From assembly GCA_023213395.1 (NCBI GenBank), contig CM041465.1, forward strand, positions 38,695,741 to 38,759,740: DNA of 64,000 nucleotides. Direction: 5' to 3'. Each line of letters starts with the position of its first letter. Position 1 is the first letter of the stretch. A program made the position numbers and the translations under genes. A model generated the notes under the pieces. That model ran no database searches. It was not told where the DNA came from and saw nothing but the letters and a program-made list of their open reading frames with translations. Origin of the DNA: Cycas panzhihuaensis. Lineage: Eukaryota; Cycadophyta. Of this stretch, positions 20,961-31,186 are shown piece after piece.

Positions 20961-21965
20961 CAACGGCAATTAAAAAAAGATCTTAGAGGAGGCCCATGCG
21001 TCACCAGTAGGAGGCCATACAGGAGTAGACAAAACTTATCGCAAAGTTCGAGAAAATTTCTTCTGGAAAGGAATGAAAGAAGAAATACAGAAGTTTGTAG
21101 CAGAATGTGATCACTGCCAAAGAAATAGAGGAGAGAATGTAAAAACTCCAGGTCTTCTTCAGCCTCTACCGATTCCAAAACAAAGATGGGAGGAGATATC
21201 TATGGACTTCATCACGGGGCTGCCAAAATCAGAAGGTAAGGATACTATTTTTGTTGTTGTGGATCGACTAACCAAATATGCACATTTTAGGGGAACTCAA
21301 GCAACAGCAAAAGCTCCTCAAATAGCAGAGTTATTCATCAAGGAGATATATCGTCTCCATGGGTTTCCAAAAGTGATAGTTAGCGATCGCGATCCCAAAT
21401 TCACCAGTCATTTCTGGCAAGAATTGTTCAGATTGGCAGGCACGAAGCTTAATATGAGTTTCGCGTATCATCTGCAATCAGACGGTCAAACAGAAGCCGT
21501 AAATAAATGCATAGAGGGTTATCTACGTAATTTCACCACTCAAAGCCCACTCCAATGGCACAAATGGCTTCATTTAGCAGAATGGTGGTACAATACAACT
21601 TACCACACTTCGGCCAAGATGTCCCCTTTTCAAGCATTATATGGATTTGAACCGCCATCCATTCTTAATTGGACCCAGGCATCCAAAGTACAATCAATTG
21701 AAGAGTATCACCAACAGTCAAGGCAGATACTGGATACCTTAAAAGATAACTTGAACTTAGCTCGCAATCGAATGAAGCAACAAGCTGATCTTCAAAGAAC
21801 AGCTGCTCATTCGAGGTAGGAGACTGGGTTTTTTTGCGATTACAACCCTACAAGCAGAATAGCCTAAAACAAACAGGGAGAAATAAACTTCAACCAAAAT
21901 TTTTTGGACCCTATAAAATCTTGGCTAAAATTGGAGATGTAGCCTATAAATTAGAGCTTCCCCTA
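20961..21965 (+). pseudogene. Gy integrase
   Basis: HHCC zinc domain: E-A-H-A-S-P-V-G-G-H, then C-D-H-C-Q-R-N (about 21109-21126), with a frameshift before 21073. The catalytic core has S-M-D-F-I-T-G-L-P (first Asp), V-S-D-R-D-P-K-F-T (second) and S-D-G-Q-T-E-A-V-N (Glu), so the D-D-E triad is present in the frame 21073-21819. The frame breaks at 21817 and continues as V-G-D-W-V-F-L-R-L-Q-P-Y, the GPY/F-type C-terminal domain, with F-F-G-P-Y-K-I-L-A-K-I-G. The enzyme inserts the cDNA. Confidence 0.92.
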
Positions 21966-22223
21966 GGTTGTTGAATACACAATACATTCCACGTTTCTTG
22001 CCTTAAGAGGAAGTTAGGAGAAAGAGTACCAATCCAGACCAAACTTCCAATATTAGATGAGGAAGGAGGACTATCAGTTGAACCGGAAGGTATCCTTCAG
22101 AAACGTACCAAAGGGTTGCGTTCTCGTGAAATCATAGAATACCTTATCAAACGGAAAACAATGGGCAATAGTGAAGCCACATGGGAATCTGAAGAATGGA
22201 TACAAAATTTACCGATGCTTTGA
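21966..22223 (+). pseudogene. Gy chromodomain tail of integrase
   Basis: After an H-V-S-C-L-K-R-K-L-G segment with an upstream stop near 21972, the frame carries P-E-G-I-L-Q-K-R, then E-Y-L-I-K-R-K and the closing A-T-W-E-S-E-E-W-I. This is the layout of a chromodomain, the module by which chromoviral integrases are targeted to marked chromatin. The usual aromatic W of the K-W segment is Arg (I-K-R-K), so histone-tail binding may be impaired. It ends at TGA 22221-22223. Confidence 0.82.
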
Positions 22224-22236
22224 GGGCAAAGCATGT

Positions 22237-22253
22237 TTTGAGGGGGGAAGACT
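22237..22253 (+). promoter_or_regulatory. Gy polypurine tract
   Basis: TTTGAGGGGGGAAGACT directly precedes the 3' LTR and is the plus-strand primer. Confidence 0.88.
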
Positions 22254-22799
22254 TGTAGCATTCCTAAATATGGTCATAAATATAGCTTATGACCATTCAA
22301 ATCAAAGGTCTCTGAATGACGATTCCAATGATCCAAACGAAAGTTAATTCTCACATCTGTATCGAAAGTTATGACCATTTAAGTTATCTTGCCAGTTTTT
22401 GGAGAAGTCTTGGCCGACTTCTATTTGTGCAGTATTAAGAATAATATCATCTTTTCTGGCCGACTTCTATTGCTATCCGTTGGCCGCCTATTTAAGGAGG
22501 ATTTGTGGCCTCATTTCATCATCATCGAAGAAGTCTTGGACTGCAGTATTTTCGGCCTTTTTGAGGAGCTTTGTGGAGGGAACCTCGCCTCGAAGAGGGA
22601 TTCTTTATCATTAGTAATTTGCGGGATCTTTTGGTAACATTGTATCTATTTGCTTTATATTCATTTCATACCCTTTTATATTTATATTCAAGTGGATTTG
22701 TATTATTGCTCTCTTGATTGGATATTTTGCAAGTGCATTTGGTGGATATTTTGTCTATTTCTATAAAATCTGTTAGAAGAATTCTGTAAGGTTGCTACA
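22254..22799 (+). repeat. Gy 3' LTR
   Basis: 546 bp, same termini as the 5' LTR, followed by the second AGGCT at 22800-22804. It is diverged from the 5' LTR mainly in the first 130 bp. Confidence 0.95.
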
Positions 22800-22804
22800 A
22801 GGCT

Positions 22805-23487
22805 TCTTCTTCCTCATGCGACAAAATAGTGCTGACGGGCATGCGGCCTTCACGGGTGCATAGGAGCCGATGAGGTCGTCGACCACAAACAAGATAAATG
22901 GGAGGGGTTTTGGCTCCAACACGCAAATAATTTTTGCCCACCATATGAACAAAGTATGGTAGATCACACAACGAACAAAGGCAACCATGGACAGAGGACA
23001 AACAATCACAAACAGACAAAGTGCAATATAGTTTTATAGAACTAACAAAGGGCTTCTAGCATGTTGACAACCGCAACACACATGCAATCATAGATATGAA
23101 CTTCATGCAATAGTAGCAAAACAGTGGAGGCATGATCTCAAGAACAAAGTTTTCTTTTGAAACTTGTTTGGAGGTAGATCTTCTCAACGAACGTTTCACA
23201 GTACAAAAAATTTTCCATAGGCATACATGGGGCAAAACATGACCTTGCAACAATGTTCACCATAAACAGAGGATGGTTCTACAACCCACATAAACAAAGA
23301 ATGGTAGCGGCAGTACGCTTAGAACAAAATAAGGGCGCACAAACAAACAAATAGCATCATTGACAAAACGTAATTCCAATAGGTACGTCTCCAACTCATC
23401 ATAGAATTAGGTTAGGGTTTCCCCCTCACAATGTTACAAACAAATTACTTGTTCTGATTTTTCTGGTTCTTTCCCTCGAGGTTAACC
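22805..23487 (-). other. C 5' leader, primer-proximal part
   Basis: The continuation of the C leader right of Gy. Mostly AT-rich and CA-rich, with frequent ACAAAC and ACCATG words and no coding signal on either strand. Confidence 0.6.
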
Positions 23488-23500
23488 TACTCTAATGCCA
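23488..23500 (-). promoter_or_regulatory. C primer-binding site (variant)
   Basis: The plus strand TACTCTAATGCCA reads TGGCATTAGAGTA on the element strand, abutting the 5' LTR. It differs from TGGTATCAGAG at two transitions and probably is a decayed initiator-tRNA site. Confidence 0.7.
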
Positions 23501-23823
23501 TGTTGGAACTAGCATTCTCTTGCATAATATTAAACAAAATATTAAATGAATATTAGAAAACACCATAGAAAAATACTTGGATCATAAAATGGTATCAAAT
23601 GATACCTCCATTGTATTGACAAAACAAAATAATGATACAAAATGATGTCACGTGATGTGAGGTAATATCAAAATGCTACCATGATAATGTGTTTATATAC
23701 TACAAACTTATATTTGTGAGGGACCCACCACTTTATGGTTTACTTGGTCAAATGTGCATTACATAGTCAATTGTGCATAAGACATCATTATTCCAACACC
23801 CTTCCTTAATGCACATTTCAATA
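23501..23823 (-). repeat. C 5' LTR
   Basis: 323 bp, homologous to 13903-14255 throughout. It ends TTTCAATA, where the partner has TTTCAACA, and is followed by GTACT. Confidence 0.85.
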
Positions 23824-23922
23824 GTACTGAGAACAAACAATGGAGGAGAATTTACACCCAACGATTTCTACAAATACTACAAGGCTCATGTGATCAAAAG
23901 ACAGCTCACCACTGCATACACC
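23824..23922 (+). pseudogene. E integrase core fragment
   Basis: Plus strand. It reads straight on from 13890-13902 through GTACT: V-L-R-T-N-N-G-G-E-F, in which the second catalytic Asp is Asn, then N-D-F-Y-K-Y-Y-K and R-Q-L-T-T-A-Y-T. It stops there, abutting minus-strand reverse transcriptase of F at about 23923-23927. The Glu-containing segment of integrase was lost. Confidence 0.8.
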
Positions 23923-23926
23923 CTGG

Positions 23927-24496
23927 ATTTAGAAGGCCCAAATCAAACATTTCAAATTTGCTTTCAAGTTGACCTTTTATGTTTGAGATTGATTCCTCAT
24001 CATCCCCGATAAGAATCATGTCATCTGCATATACAGAAATTATGGTGATCAAACCATTTTTGTTCTTTACATACAGGCTTGAGTCTAAGTTGCACCTGCG
24101 AAATCCATGTTGGCAGAGATAGTTGTCCAACTTTGCATACCATGCATGTGGGGCTTGTTTTAACCCATATAGTGCCTTTTTTAATCTGCATACCACATGC
24201 TCTTGCCCCTTCTCAATATAACCTTCTGATTGACTCATGTAGACTTCTTCTTCTATTTCTCCACGTAGGAAGTCACTTTTGACATCTAGCCAGTATATTT
24301 TCTAATTTTTTTGTGCTGTTAGTGCTATCACTGCTCTTACTGTGTTTAATTTGGCTACAGGTGAAAACGTTTCTTCATAATCTACTCCAGTTGTTTGACT
24401 ATAGCCTTTTGCAACGAGCCTTGCTTTGTACTTTTTAAAGTTTCCATTGGCCCCTTCTTTTATCTTGTAGATCCATTTACAATTGACCACTAGTTT
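23927..24496 (-). pseudogene. F reverse transcriptase, part downstream of A
   Basis: Minus strand. 24302-24517 holds K-L-V-V-N-C-K-W-I-Y-K-I-K and Y-E-E-T-F-S-P-V-A-K, completed across A by the GTTGG duplication. After a stop near 24304 the frame 23906-24238 gives Q-S-E-G-Y-I-E-K-G-Q-E-H, then Y-G-L-K-Q-A-P-H-A-W-Y and the palm V-Y-A-D-D-M-I-L, where the usual YVDD is YADD. It ends at D-L-G-L-L-N, where Y-Y-L-G-I would follow. Confidence 0.88.
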
Positions 24497-24501
24497 GTTG
24501 G

Positions 24502-25019
24502 TGTTAGAATGGGCCAAATGGCCTCATAGGTCCAAGATCATAACAAAACACAAAAGCATACATGCATTAAGCATAAACACAAAGAGAGAAAGAGGAGCAA
24601 GATAATGATACCAAAAGTGTGGTGTTGGAATTGGTCCAACTACCAAAGAATGCTCAGCTTGATTAGCAAACTGACAGAATAACAAAGTAGCTCCAACTCT
24701 TAATAAGAAACAATGAAGAGAGGCCTCATTAAATAGAGGGAGATGAGAGGCCAAGGGCTATTGCATGATTGACAAGTGTCAATCATGCAATGCATGCTTG
24801 CATGTAGGACAAGTGTCCATTGAGAGCTCTTGTGAGCAAAAGTGCAAGGGGGTCATTTAACCCTCAAGTGACAACGTTATGTCACTAGACATAAAGTGGG
24901 TGTGTACTTTATCACTTAAGCGATAAAGTCACCCCTAAAGTACAAAAGTGCACATAATACATTAACATAAAGTACATAAAGCTTAACATGTAAACATAAG
25001 GTAAACATAAGGTTTAACA
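24502..25019 (-). repeat. A 3' LTR
   Basis: 518 bp, TGTTAGAATGGG to AAGGTTTAACA on the plus strand. A perfect palindrome TTGCATGATTGACA-AG-TGTCAATCATGCAA is at 24761-24790. A TATA-like CATTAAATAG (element strand CTATTTAATG) is at 24727-24736. Confidence 0.95.
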
Positions 25020-25031
25020 CCCCCCCTTATT
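25020..25031 (-). promoter_or_regulatory. A polypurine tract
   Basis: CCCCCCCTTATT on the plus strand is AATAAGGGGGGG on the element strand, abutting the 3' LTR. Confidence 0.9.
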
Positions 25032-26582
25032 GTTTACAATGTTAAGTCGGACCCCTAGACCATCTCTAAATTTTACAAATTTCTCTCTACCAAGTGGCTT
25101 CGTAAAGATATCTGTTGTCTGCTGCTCTGTTGGTCGATATTGAAGGTTGATCTCACCACTATGTACATGCTCTCTGATGAAATGGTGGTGAACTTCAATA
25201 TGCTTGGTCCGTGCATGAAAGATAGGATTCTTAGTCAGCTTGAGCACACTCTGATTGTCGTAATGAATGTTGGTACGTTGATCCTGCTCAAGTCCAAGTT
25301 CCCCAAGAATCTGTCAGAGGATAGCCTCGCAAGTCGCTACCGATCGCAGCCTTTGTACTGCCTGCTGGAGGACAAGGTAACATTTGGTTGCTTCTTGCAA
25401 CTCCATGAAACAGCTGCTAAACCAAAGGTAAAACAGTAACCCGAGGTTGATCTCCTGCTATCCCGCATCCCGCCTAATCGAATCGGAGAACCCTTCCAAA
25501 GTGAAGTTCTCATTATGTGCATACTCAAGGCCAAGCTGTAATGTACCTTTCATGTACTTGAGTATGCGTTTTGCTGCCTTCCAATGCTTCTGATTGGGTT
25601 GAGACATGAATCGAGAGCAAATCCCAACTGCAAATGAAATGTCTAGACGATTGTTGGTGAGATAGATGAGACTACCAATCAACTGCCAGTAAAGAGTGGG
25701 ATCTGTGGGTTCAGCTTCCTCATTAAGAGTAAACTTGGTTCCATTCTCCATGGGAGTAGGCGATGCCTTGCAGTCATGCATCCTGAACCTCTGCAAGATG
25801 TCCCAAGAATATTTTGCTTATGAGATGAAGATATAGCCTGGCTGTTGCCATACCTCAAAGCCTAAAAAATAATGGAGAAGTCCAAGATCAGTCATCTCGA
25901 AACTTCTCTTCAAATCATCTTGGAGAATCTTTATGAGCTTAGTGTCATCACCAGTGATCACTAAGTCATCTACATACAAGGCAATATAAGTGACATGGTT
26001 TTGTTCATGTTTGATGTACAAATTAGGATCTGAAGTAGATCGATGAAACTCATGTCTCAAGATGTAGTCATCGATTTTTGAATACCATGCCCTAGGAGCT
26101 TGTTTCAAGCCATACAAAGCCTTTTTGAGGCGACACACAAGATGCTCCTTGCCTTGTTCTTTGTAACCAAGAGGTTGCTCCAAGTATACCTCCTCTTGAA
26201 GATCATCATTAAGAAAGACGCTCTTCACATCCATCTGATAAACTGGCCATTTGCATTGTGCTGCTAAGGCCAAAAGGAGTATGATGGTGTTCATATTCGC
26301 CACTGGTGCAAAGGTTTCCTCATAATCAATGCCTTCCTTTTGTTTGAATCCCTTTGCCAGAAGGCGTGCCTTCTGACGCTTAAGTGTACCATCAAAATGA
26401 AATTTGGTCTTATAGACCCATTTACAATTGATTGCCTGTTTATGTGGAGGCAATTCGACCAAATCCCATGTGCCATTCTTGTGAATAGAATGGATCTCCT
26501 CATCCATGGCAGCCTTCCAATTATCATTCTTTGAAGCTTCCTCAAAGGTAGAAGGTTCATCAACAGAAAGCACTTCAGCCAT
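25032..26582 (-). pseudogene. A reverse transcriptase and RNase H
   Basis: Minus-strand frame 25818-26582 is open: W-K-A-A-M-D-E-E-I-H-S-I, C-K-W-V-Y-K-T-K, Q-M-D-V-K-S-V-F-L-N-D, Y-G-L-K-Q-A-P-R-A-W-Y, catalytic Y-V-D-D-L-V-I-T-G-D-D and L-G-L-L-H-Y-F-L-G. A TAA replaces Gln after F-I-S near 25818. 25458-25796 continues with T-P-M-E and R-Y-M/R-F-M-S-Q-P-N. RNase H is frameshifted near 25480 and 25330; its end (25014-25247) has H-A-R-T-K-H-I-E-V-H-H-H-F-I-R and D-I-F-T-K-P-L. It was a working polymerase recently. Confidence 0.93.
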
Positions 26583-27885
26583 AAGTGCAAAATTTGTTTG
26601 CTGCCTATATTTTGATGGATGTTTCCCTTCAATAATGTGATCGTCATGTACTGTTTGAGTATACCATTTAGGTAACTTTTGAAATGAAGTAGCATGAACC
26701 TCAATGTCTTATGGTCTAAGTGGTTGATCAACAGAAGATGATGTGCAAGGTTCAAGTGGAGCAGAAGATGATGAAGTGGACGGTACAGCAGGTGCAGATG
26801 AGGTACATGGTATAGAAGATTGAGAGAGAGGGAAGTCCTCAACAATCTTTTTGCCTTTATCAATGGGGGGTTGGATAGATGCCACATCCAACTCTTTCTG
26901 ATCGTCTTCAACAAAGATTACATCTCTTGAGAGATGCATTTTTCTTCCAACTGGATCATACAACTTATAGGCCTTGCTATGAATGGCATATCCTACAAAG
27001 ATGCATTTGAGACTATGCTTATCTAACTTTGTCCTTTGTTGATCAGGTATATGCATATATGTAGTGCACCCAAATGTCCTCAAATGGCTGATAGTCAGTT
27101 TCTTACCAGTCCATGCCTCCTCAGGTGTAATGTTGGTGACAGCTGTAGTAGGACTCCGGTTGGCCACATAGGCAGCTGTGTGAAATGCTTGACCCGAAGC
27201 TCAAGGAAGTCCTTTCGCATGCATCATAGTTTTGGCTTTATTGGCCAAAGTTCTGTTCATCCTTTCGGAGACTCCGTTTTGTTGAGGAGTATGAGGAACT
27301 GTAAGTTGTCTCCGAATCCCATTATCCTTGCAGTATTGGTTGAATTCATTTGAAGTGAATTCACCTCCATTATCTGTTCTTAATGTTCCAATTGAATAGC
27401 TAGATTCATTTTCTACTTCAGCTTTGAATTCTTTGAACTTGGAGAATGCTTTTGATTTGTGCTTTATGAAGTAGACCCAGACTTTATGAGAAAAGTCATC
27501 AATGAAGGAGATGTAGTACAATGCTCCTCCAAAAGATTGAGTGGACATGGGTCCACATAAGTCTAAGTGAATCAACTGCAAGGGATAAGATGCACGCCAT
27601 GCTTTGCCTTTAGGAAAAGGCAAACGATGCTGAGTCCCCATTATGCAAGCTTTGCAAAGACATTTTGAACCATATATCTTTGGAAGCCCATATACCATGT
27701 TCTTGTTCATCATCTGCTTCAGATTATCTAGGCTTAAGTGACCTAGACGTTCATGTCATAATTGCATTTTTGACAAAGATATAGTGACCATGGAACTAGA
27801 ATAAGCATAATCAAGTGTAATGTTATTGGCATCCAATTTGTAAAGACCTTGATCCTCATATGCAACAGCTACAATCTGGTCATTT
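26583..27885 (-). pseudogene. A integrase
   Basis: Pre-integrase zinc domain: H-E-R-L-G-H-L-S-L-D then C-L-C-K-A-C-I-M-G (27640-27740). The core frame 27201-27713 is open with L-I-H-L-D-L-C-G-P (first Asp; the usual S is L), L-R-T-D-N-G-G-E-F (second Asp) and G-V-S-E-R-M-N-R-T (Glu). A stop at about 27200 separates it from 26709-27167, the C-terminal region with P-E-E-A-W-T-G-K-K, C-I-F-V-G-Y and a Ser- and Pro-rich linker. A TAA lies at about 26708. The catalytic triad is complete. Confidence 0.92.
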
Positions 27886-28230
27886 TTGTCACTAATGATA
27901 CATTTCCTATTCTTGAATAAAACGCTCATCTATTGCTTGTCCAACTTGCTAACAGAAAGCAAACTCTTCTCCATGGAAGGAATGAAATATGCATCACTAT
28001 TGGGAAATGTGGAGGAAGGATTTTCTGAAGAGTGGAAAGAAGCTATTGTGCCTATGCCTGAAATCTCGACAGATTCATTATTTCCAAAGGTCACTGATTG
28101 ACCTTTACCTTCCTTAATATTGCAAAGGAGTTCTTCACTCCCTGTCATATGCTGTGTAGCTCCTGAATCAACAATCCAAGTGTGATCATCCTTGGATGAG
28201 TGATATGCACAAAATAGTTTGTCTTCATCG
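27886..28230 (-). pseudogene. A protease
   Basis: The active site T-W-I-V-D-S-G-A-T-Q-H-M (about 28140-28185) is intact. The body includes V-T-F-G-N-N-E-S-V-E-I-S-G-I-G-T-I and L-L-S-V-S-K-L-D-K-Q, followed by a TAG where related copies have Gln (27930). This is the only Copia copy in the window besides M with an unaltered D-S-G in frame. Confidence 0.9.
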
Positions 28231-29213
28231 GCAAACTGATTAAAGTGGCGTTGGTTGCCACCTCTATAACCCCCCCTTCCTCTTTGACCTCCTCGATAGG
28301 CACCTCGATTTGGTCGAGGGGGATTCTGTTGCTATTCTGGCTGCTGAAATCTCTGTTGATATTGTTGCCTTGGTTGTTGTTGTCTCTATCCTTGAGGCTG
28401 TTGCTGCTACTGCTGTCGACATAGATCTGCCTGCTTCTTTCTGCAATCAGGTGCAATGTGGCCAGGTTTGCCACAATAATGACATACAACATTGGACTTT
28501 GAGGAGCTAATGTTCATGTTTCCAAACTGCTTTGTGAATGCAAGTTTGGAGATCTAATTGGCCTTTGACTTGGCCGTGAAAGCACCTGGTGTAGATGCTT
28601 CTTCATTGTCCTTAGCATAAATCTGCTCTTCTTGAAGCAATAAGCTTTCAAGTTCATTAAATGTCATCTTCTTAAGTGAACCATCTCGAGTGGTAAATGA
28701 AATGAAGCCGTTGTAGTCATTTGGCAATGCTTTGGTGATGGAAGTGATGAGCTCATCCCTTGTTGCAGGACTACCTAGAGTATTTAGTTCATTACATACC
28801 TTCTTAATGGAGGAAAGAAAAGCCGACATAGGCTTGACAAACTTAACAGAATACAGTTTGGCTTTCACCATCAGAATGCGAGCTTCATCTCGCCTTTAGT
28901 ACAATGAGGACAAAGTGTCCCAAGCTTCTTTAGAAGTTTTAGCAGAAGAAATATTTTGATCTACATGCACATCCACAATCATATGAAGAAATGCCAAAGC
29001 AATCTCATCTTTGGCTTCCCAAGCAGCAACACGTGCATAATCAACATCATCCTCATCATCATTAACAAGTACAGGATTAGGAATTCTACCAGAAACATAT
29101 CCCCAGAATTCATTCATTATCAAGAGGTGTTGTGTGATTCTTTTCCATTCTTGATAATTTCCTTGCCCTGTTAATCTTATTGTGCATGCATTGAGCATGT
29201 TAATAGCAGCCAT
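28231..29213 (-). pseudogene. A gag
   Basis: ATG at 29213 (M-A-A-I-N-M-L-N-A). The UBN2-type capsid region follows: T-I-R-L-T-G-Q-G-N-Y-Q-E-W-K, then A-W-D-T-L-S-S-L-Y, a stop near 28893, then A-R-I-L-M-V-K-A-K-L-Y-S and L-P-N-D-Y-N-G-F-I. The zinc knuckle C-H-Y-C-G-K-P-G-H-I-A-P-D-C lies at about 28445-28487, followed by a Gln-rich stretch with two stops and an Arg/Gly-rich stretch leading to protease. Confidence 0.92.
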
Positions 29214-31172
29214 TTTTCACTTGTATGCTTAAAGGCTAGCAAATAACTTGGTAACTTCAAAGCTTTTTCGCTTAAGTTCCACCTTCTAACGAAACCACCA
29301 ATCTTGATTTTACAAGAAGATCCAACGACTGGGTGGAGTGATGAGGAGTGGAGGACTTCGGCTATTGAGTTGGTCCAAGTTAAATGTAGCAGAGGCAAGG
29401 TTTAAACCTTTTTCGAGCCCCTCCAACCAGATTTTAAATTCACTTTTAGAAAGTTTTAAAGTGAATTTTAAGATACATTTACTTGGATAATGTACTTAGC
29501 TTTGAATGCTTTGATTAAGCTTACAATGAGAGGCTTCTTAAGAAGCAAATTTAGTAGATTAAATGAGCACTTGATTAAGTGTTTTAAGTGCTTTTTGAAA
29601 TCCAAGTAAGATGTTGAAGTGCTTGAGTACAAAATGTAAGTACTTTGAGAGTTTAGTACTTAGTGAAAATGAAGCAAAAACTTGATGACGATTGCAGAAG
29701 TGGGTTCGTTTTAATGCTCCAAAGCTGATGTAGAGAGAGAACCACTTGCCAAAGTGTACGAAATGTACTCCAAACACCAAGCGAACGCCAAGCACCAAGT
29801 TGTTGAGACTTTAAAAATAGTCCCAACAATCCAACAGAAAGAGTGATTTTATTGAGTACAAGTATTTCAGCCTCCTTTTTGAGATTTTGAAGGCTATGGG
29901 ACACCATGCAAGGTGCCAAAAAATCAGCTCAAATGGTGATGAATGTCACCTTTACAATATGAACATGCTTATTAACCACTTCAATTAAGCTCTTAATGCT
30001 TTTATAGCATTTAAATGAGTGCTAAAAGAGCTTAAAAAACAAAAAATAAAGGCTGAAATCAACCTTTTTTGCAACTTCGCATCAATAGAACACCGCGCAG
30101 GGAGTCTTTACAAGTACTTAGATCATGTAACTTCAATCTTTAAAGAGACGAGAATGACTTGGCATAAGTCATTTAATGAGTCCTCTAACCAGCAAGAAGA
30201 TTTTAATCCTTAAAAATTACAAAAGATACTCTTGTATGCCACCTGGAAAAAGCTTTGTAAGGAGGATGAATCTTGCTAACAATCCTCTCAAAGCATTTGT
30301 GTCACCAAAAAACCTTAAAATATCTCTTAAGATATTCTCCAAATAAGCCTAAGAAAAAATCTTAAGAATTAAAAACCTGAATAGGCTTTAAATCTTCTTT
30401 TAAAACAAGGGACCCCTCTTAATTAACAATTCTATTCTCTTAATAAAAAGGACTTTATAAAAGAGACTTGTATTAAAATGAGCATATTCTTGATAATATG
30501 CTAAAGTGCATATATCAAGATCTTTATGCCAAAGTCAAATTCGATTTATTAAAATCAAAATTTCTGGCGGCTCCCAGCTTCGTGGAGTTTTCTGAGGCTT
30601 CTGTGCAGGTTGTGCGGCTTGCTCCCGTGGTGTCTCCCCGTGAATGCTCCGTGCGAGCTTTCCGTGACTGTTCCGAGTTCCGTGGAGGCTCATAGCTCGT
30701 GATGACTCCCATGACACCGGCCTCAGAATCGCTACGTGCAGAGACCGTGGAGAGTCTCGTGCAGGGCGGTGGATGCTCCGTGCGAGCCCCCGTCCGTGGA
30801 AGCTTCTGTGCAGGCCCGCGCAAGTTCCGTGGAAGCTTCCTCCCGTTGCAGGGATGCGCGCCTGCAGTGTGTTGCTCCCGGCAGGGCCGTGTGCAGAGCA
30901 TGCACTCGCAGCCTCCCATGCGCAACAAAGGACAGAGGGACAGAGGGACAGAAGGACGTGAGGCTCCCGTCCAGTGCAGGTTCCTCCGTGCAAAGCCCCA
31001 GGGATTGACTCCCTTGCAAGGCGGCAGCAGAGACAACTTTCTTGCTGGATTCTAGGGGCAGTGCAGCCATGCTGGCTCCAGGGACGGGCTTTGTGCAGAT
31101 TCTAGGAACAAACTTCAAAGCTAATAAAGGCATGGAACAAAGAAGCTAATAAAGGCAAAGGGTACCAAGCCT
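29214..31172 (-). other. A 5' leader with GC-rich array
   Basis: Two parts. 29214-30530 is AT-rich and homologous to the leaders of H and K next to gag; it carries the motif TGCRNGGTGWCC in reverse complement at 30089-30106 and at about 29900-29915. 30540-31130 is strikingly GC-rich and holds many copies of TCCGTG (element strand CACGGA) at irregular 10-30 bp spacing. Several overlapping frames are open there on both strands because stop-like words are rare; none resembles a known protein. Confidence 0.75.
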
Positions 31173-31184
31173 AAGCTCTGATAC
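31173..31184 (-). promoter_or_regulatory. A primer-binding site
   Basis: GCTCTGATACCA, element strand TGGTATCAGAGC, two bases from the 5' LTR. Confidence 0.93.
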
Positions 31185-31186
31185 CA

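Larger units (their letters stand above)
17158..22799 (+). mobile_element. element Gy: Ty3/Gypsy chromovirus, TSD AGGCT
   Basis: A 5.6-kb plus-strand element with LTRs 17158-17704 and 22254-22799 and AGGCT duplication at 17153-17157 and 22800-22804. The order gag, protease, reverse transcriptase, RNase H, integrase, chromodomain is diagnostic of Gypsy chromoviruses. The LTRs differ by roughly 4-5%. Several stops and frameshifts make it inactive. It lies in the leader of C. The plant clade (for example Tekay, Reina or Galadriel) cannot be fixed by eye. Confidence 0.95.
13903..23823 (-). mobile_element. element C: gag-only LTR retrotransposon, TSD GTACT
   Basis: Minus-strand element with LTRs at 13903-14255 and 23501-23823 and a GTACT duplication at 13898-13902 and 23824-23828. 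Removing the chromovirus Gy and the LINE leaves about 3.9 kb. Only a gag-like region and a long acidic coding region are found: no protease, integrase or polymerase motif. Its LTRs are the most divergent pair in the window (many substitutions plus a 30-bp length difference), so it is among the oldest complete insertions. It needs proteins from an autonomous relative. It lies within the integrase of E. Confidence 0.82.

Noticed and set aside
24524-24754. Minus-strand 76-codon frame, repeated at 31211-31441
   Set aside because: It occurs in both A LTRs, so it is LTR sequence rather than a duplicated gene.
30524-31133. Overlapping 118-170-codon frames on both strands as genes
   Set aside because: They coexist in several frames of one GC-rich, motif-repetitive leader segment, have Cys/Arg/Ser-rich repetitive translations and no known domain. 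Low stop frequency explains them.
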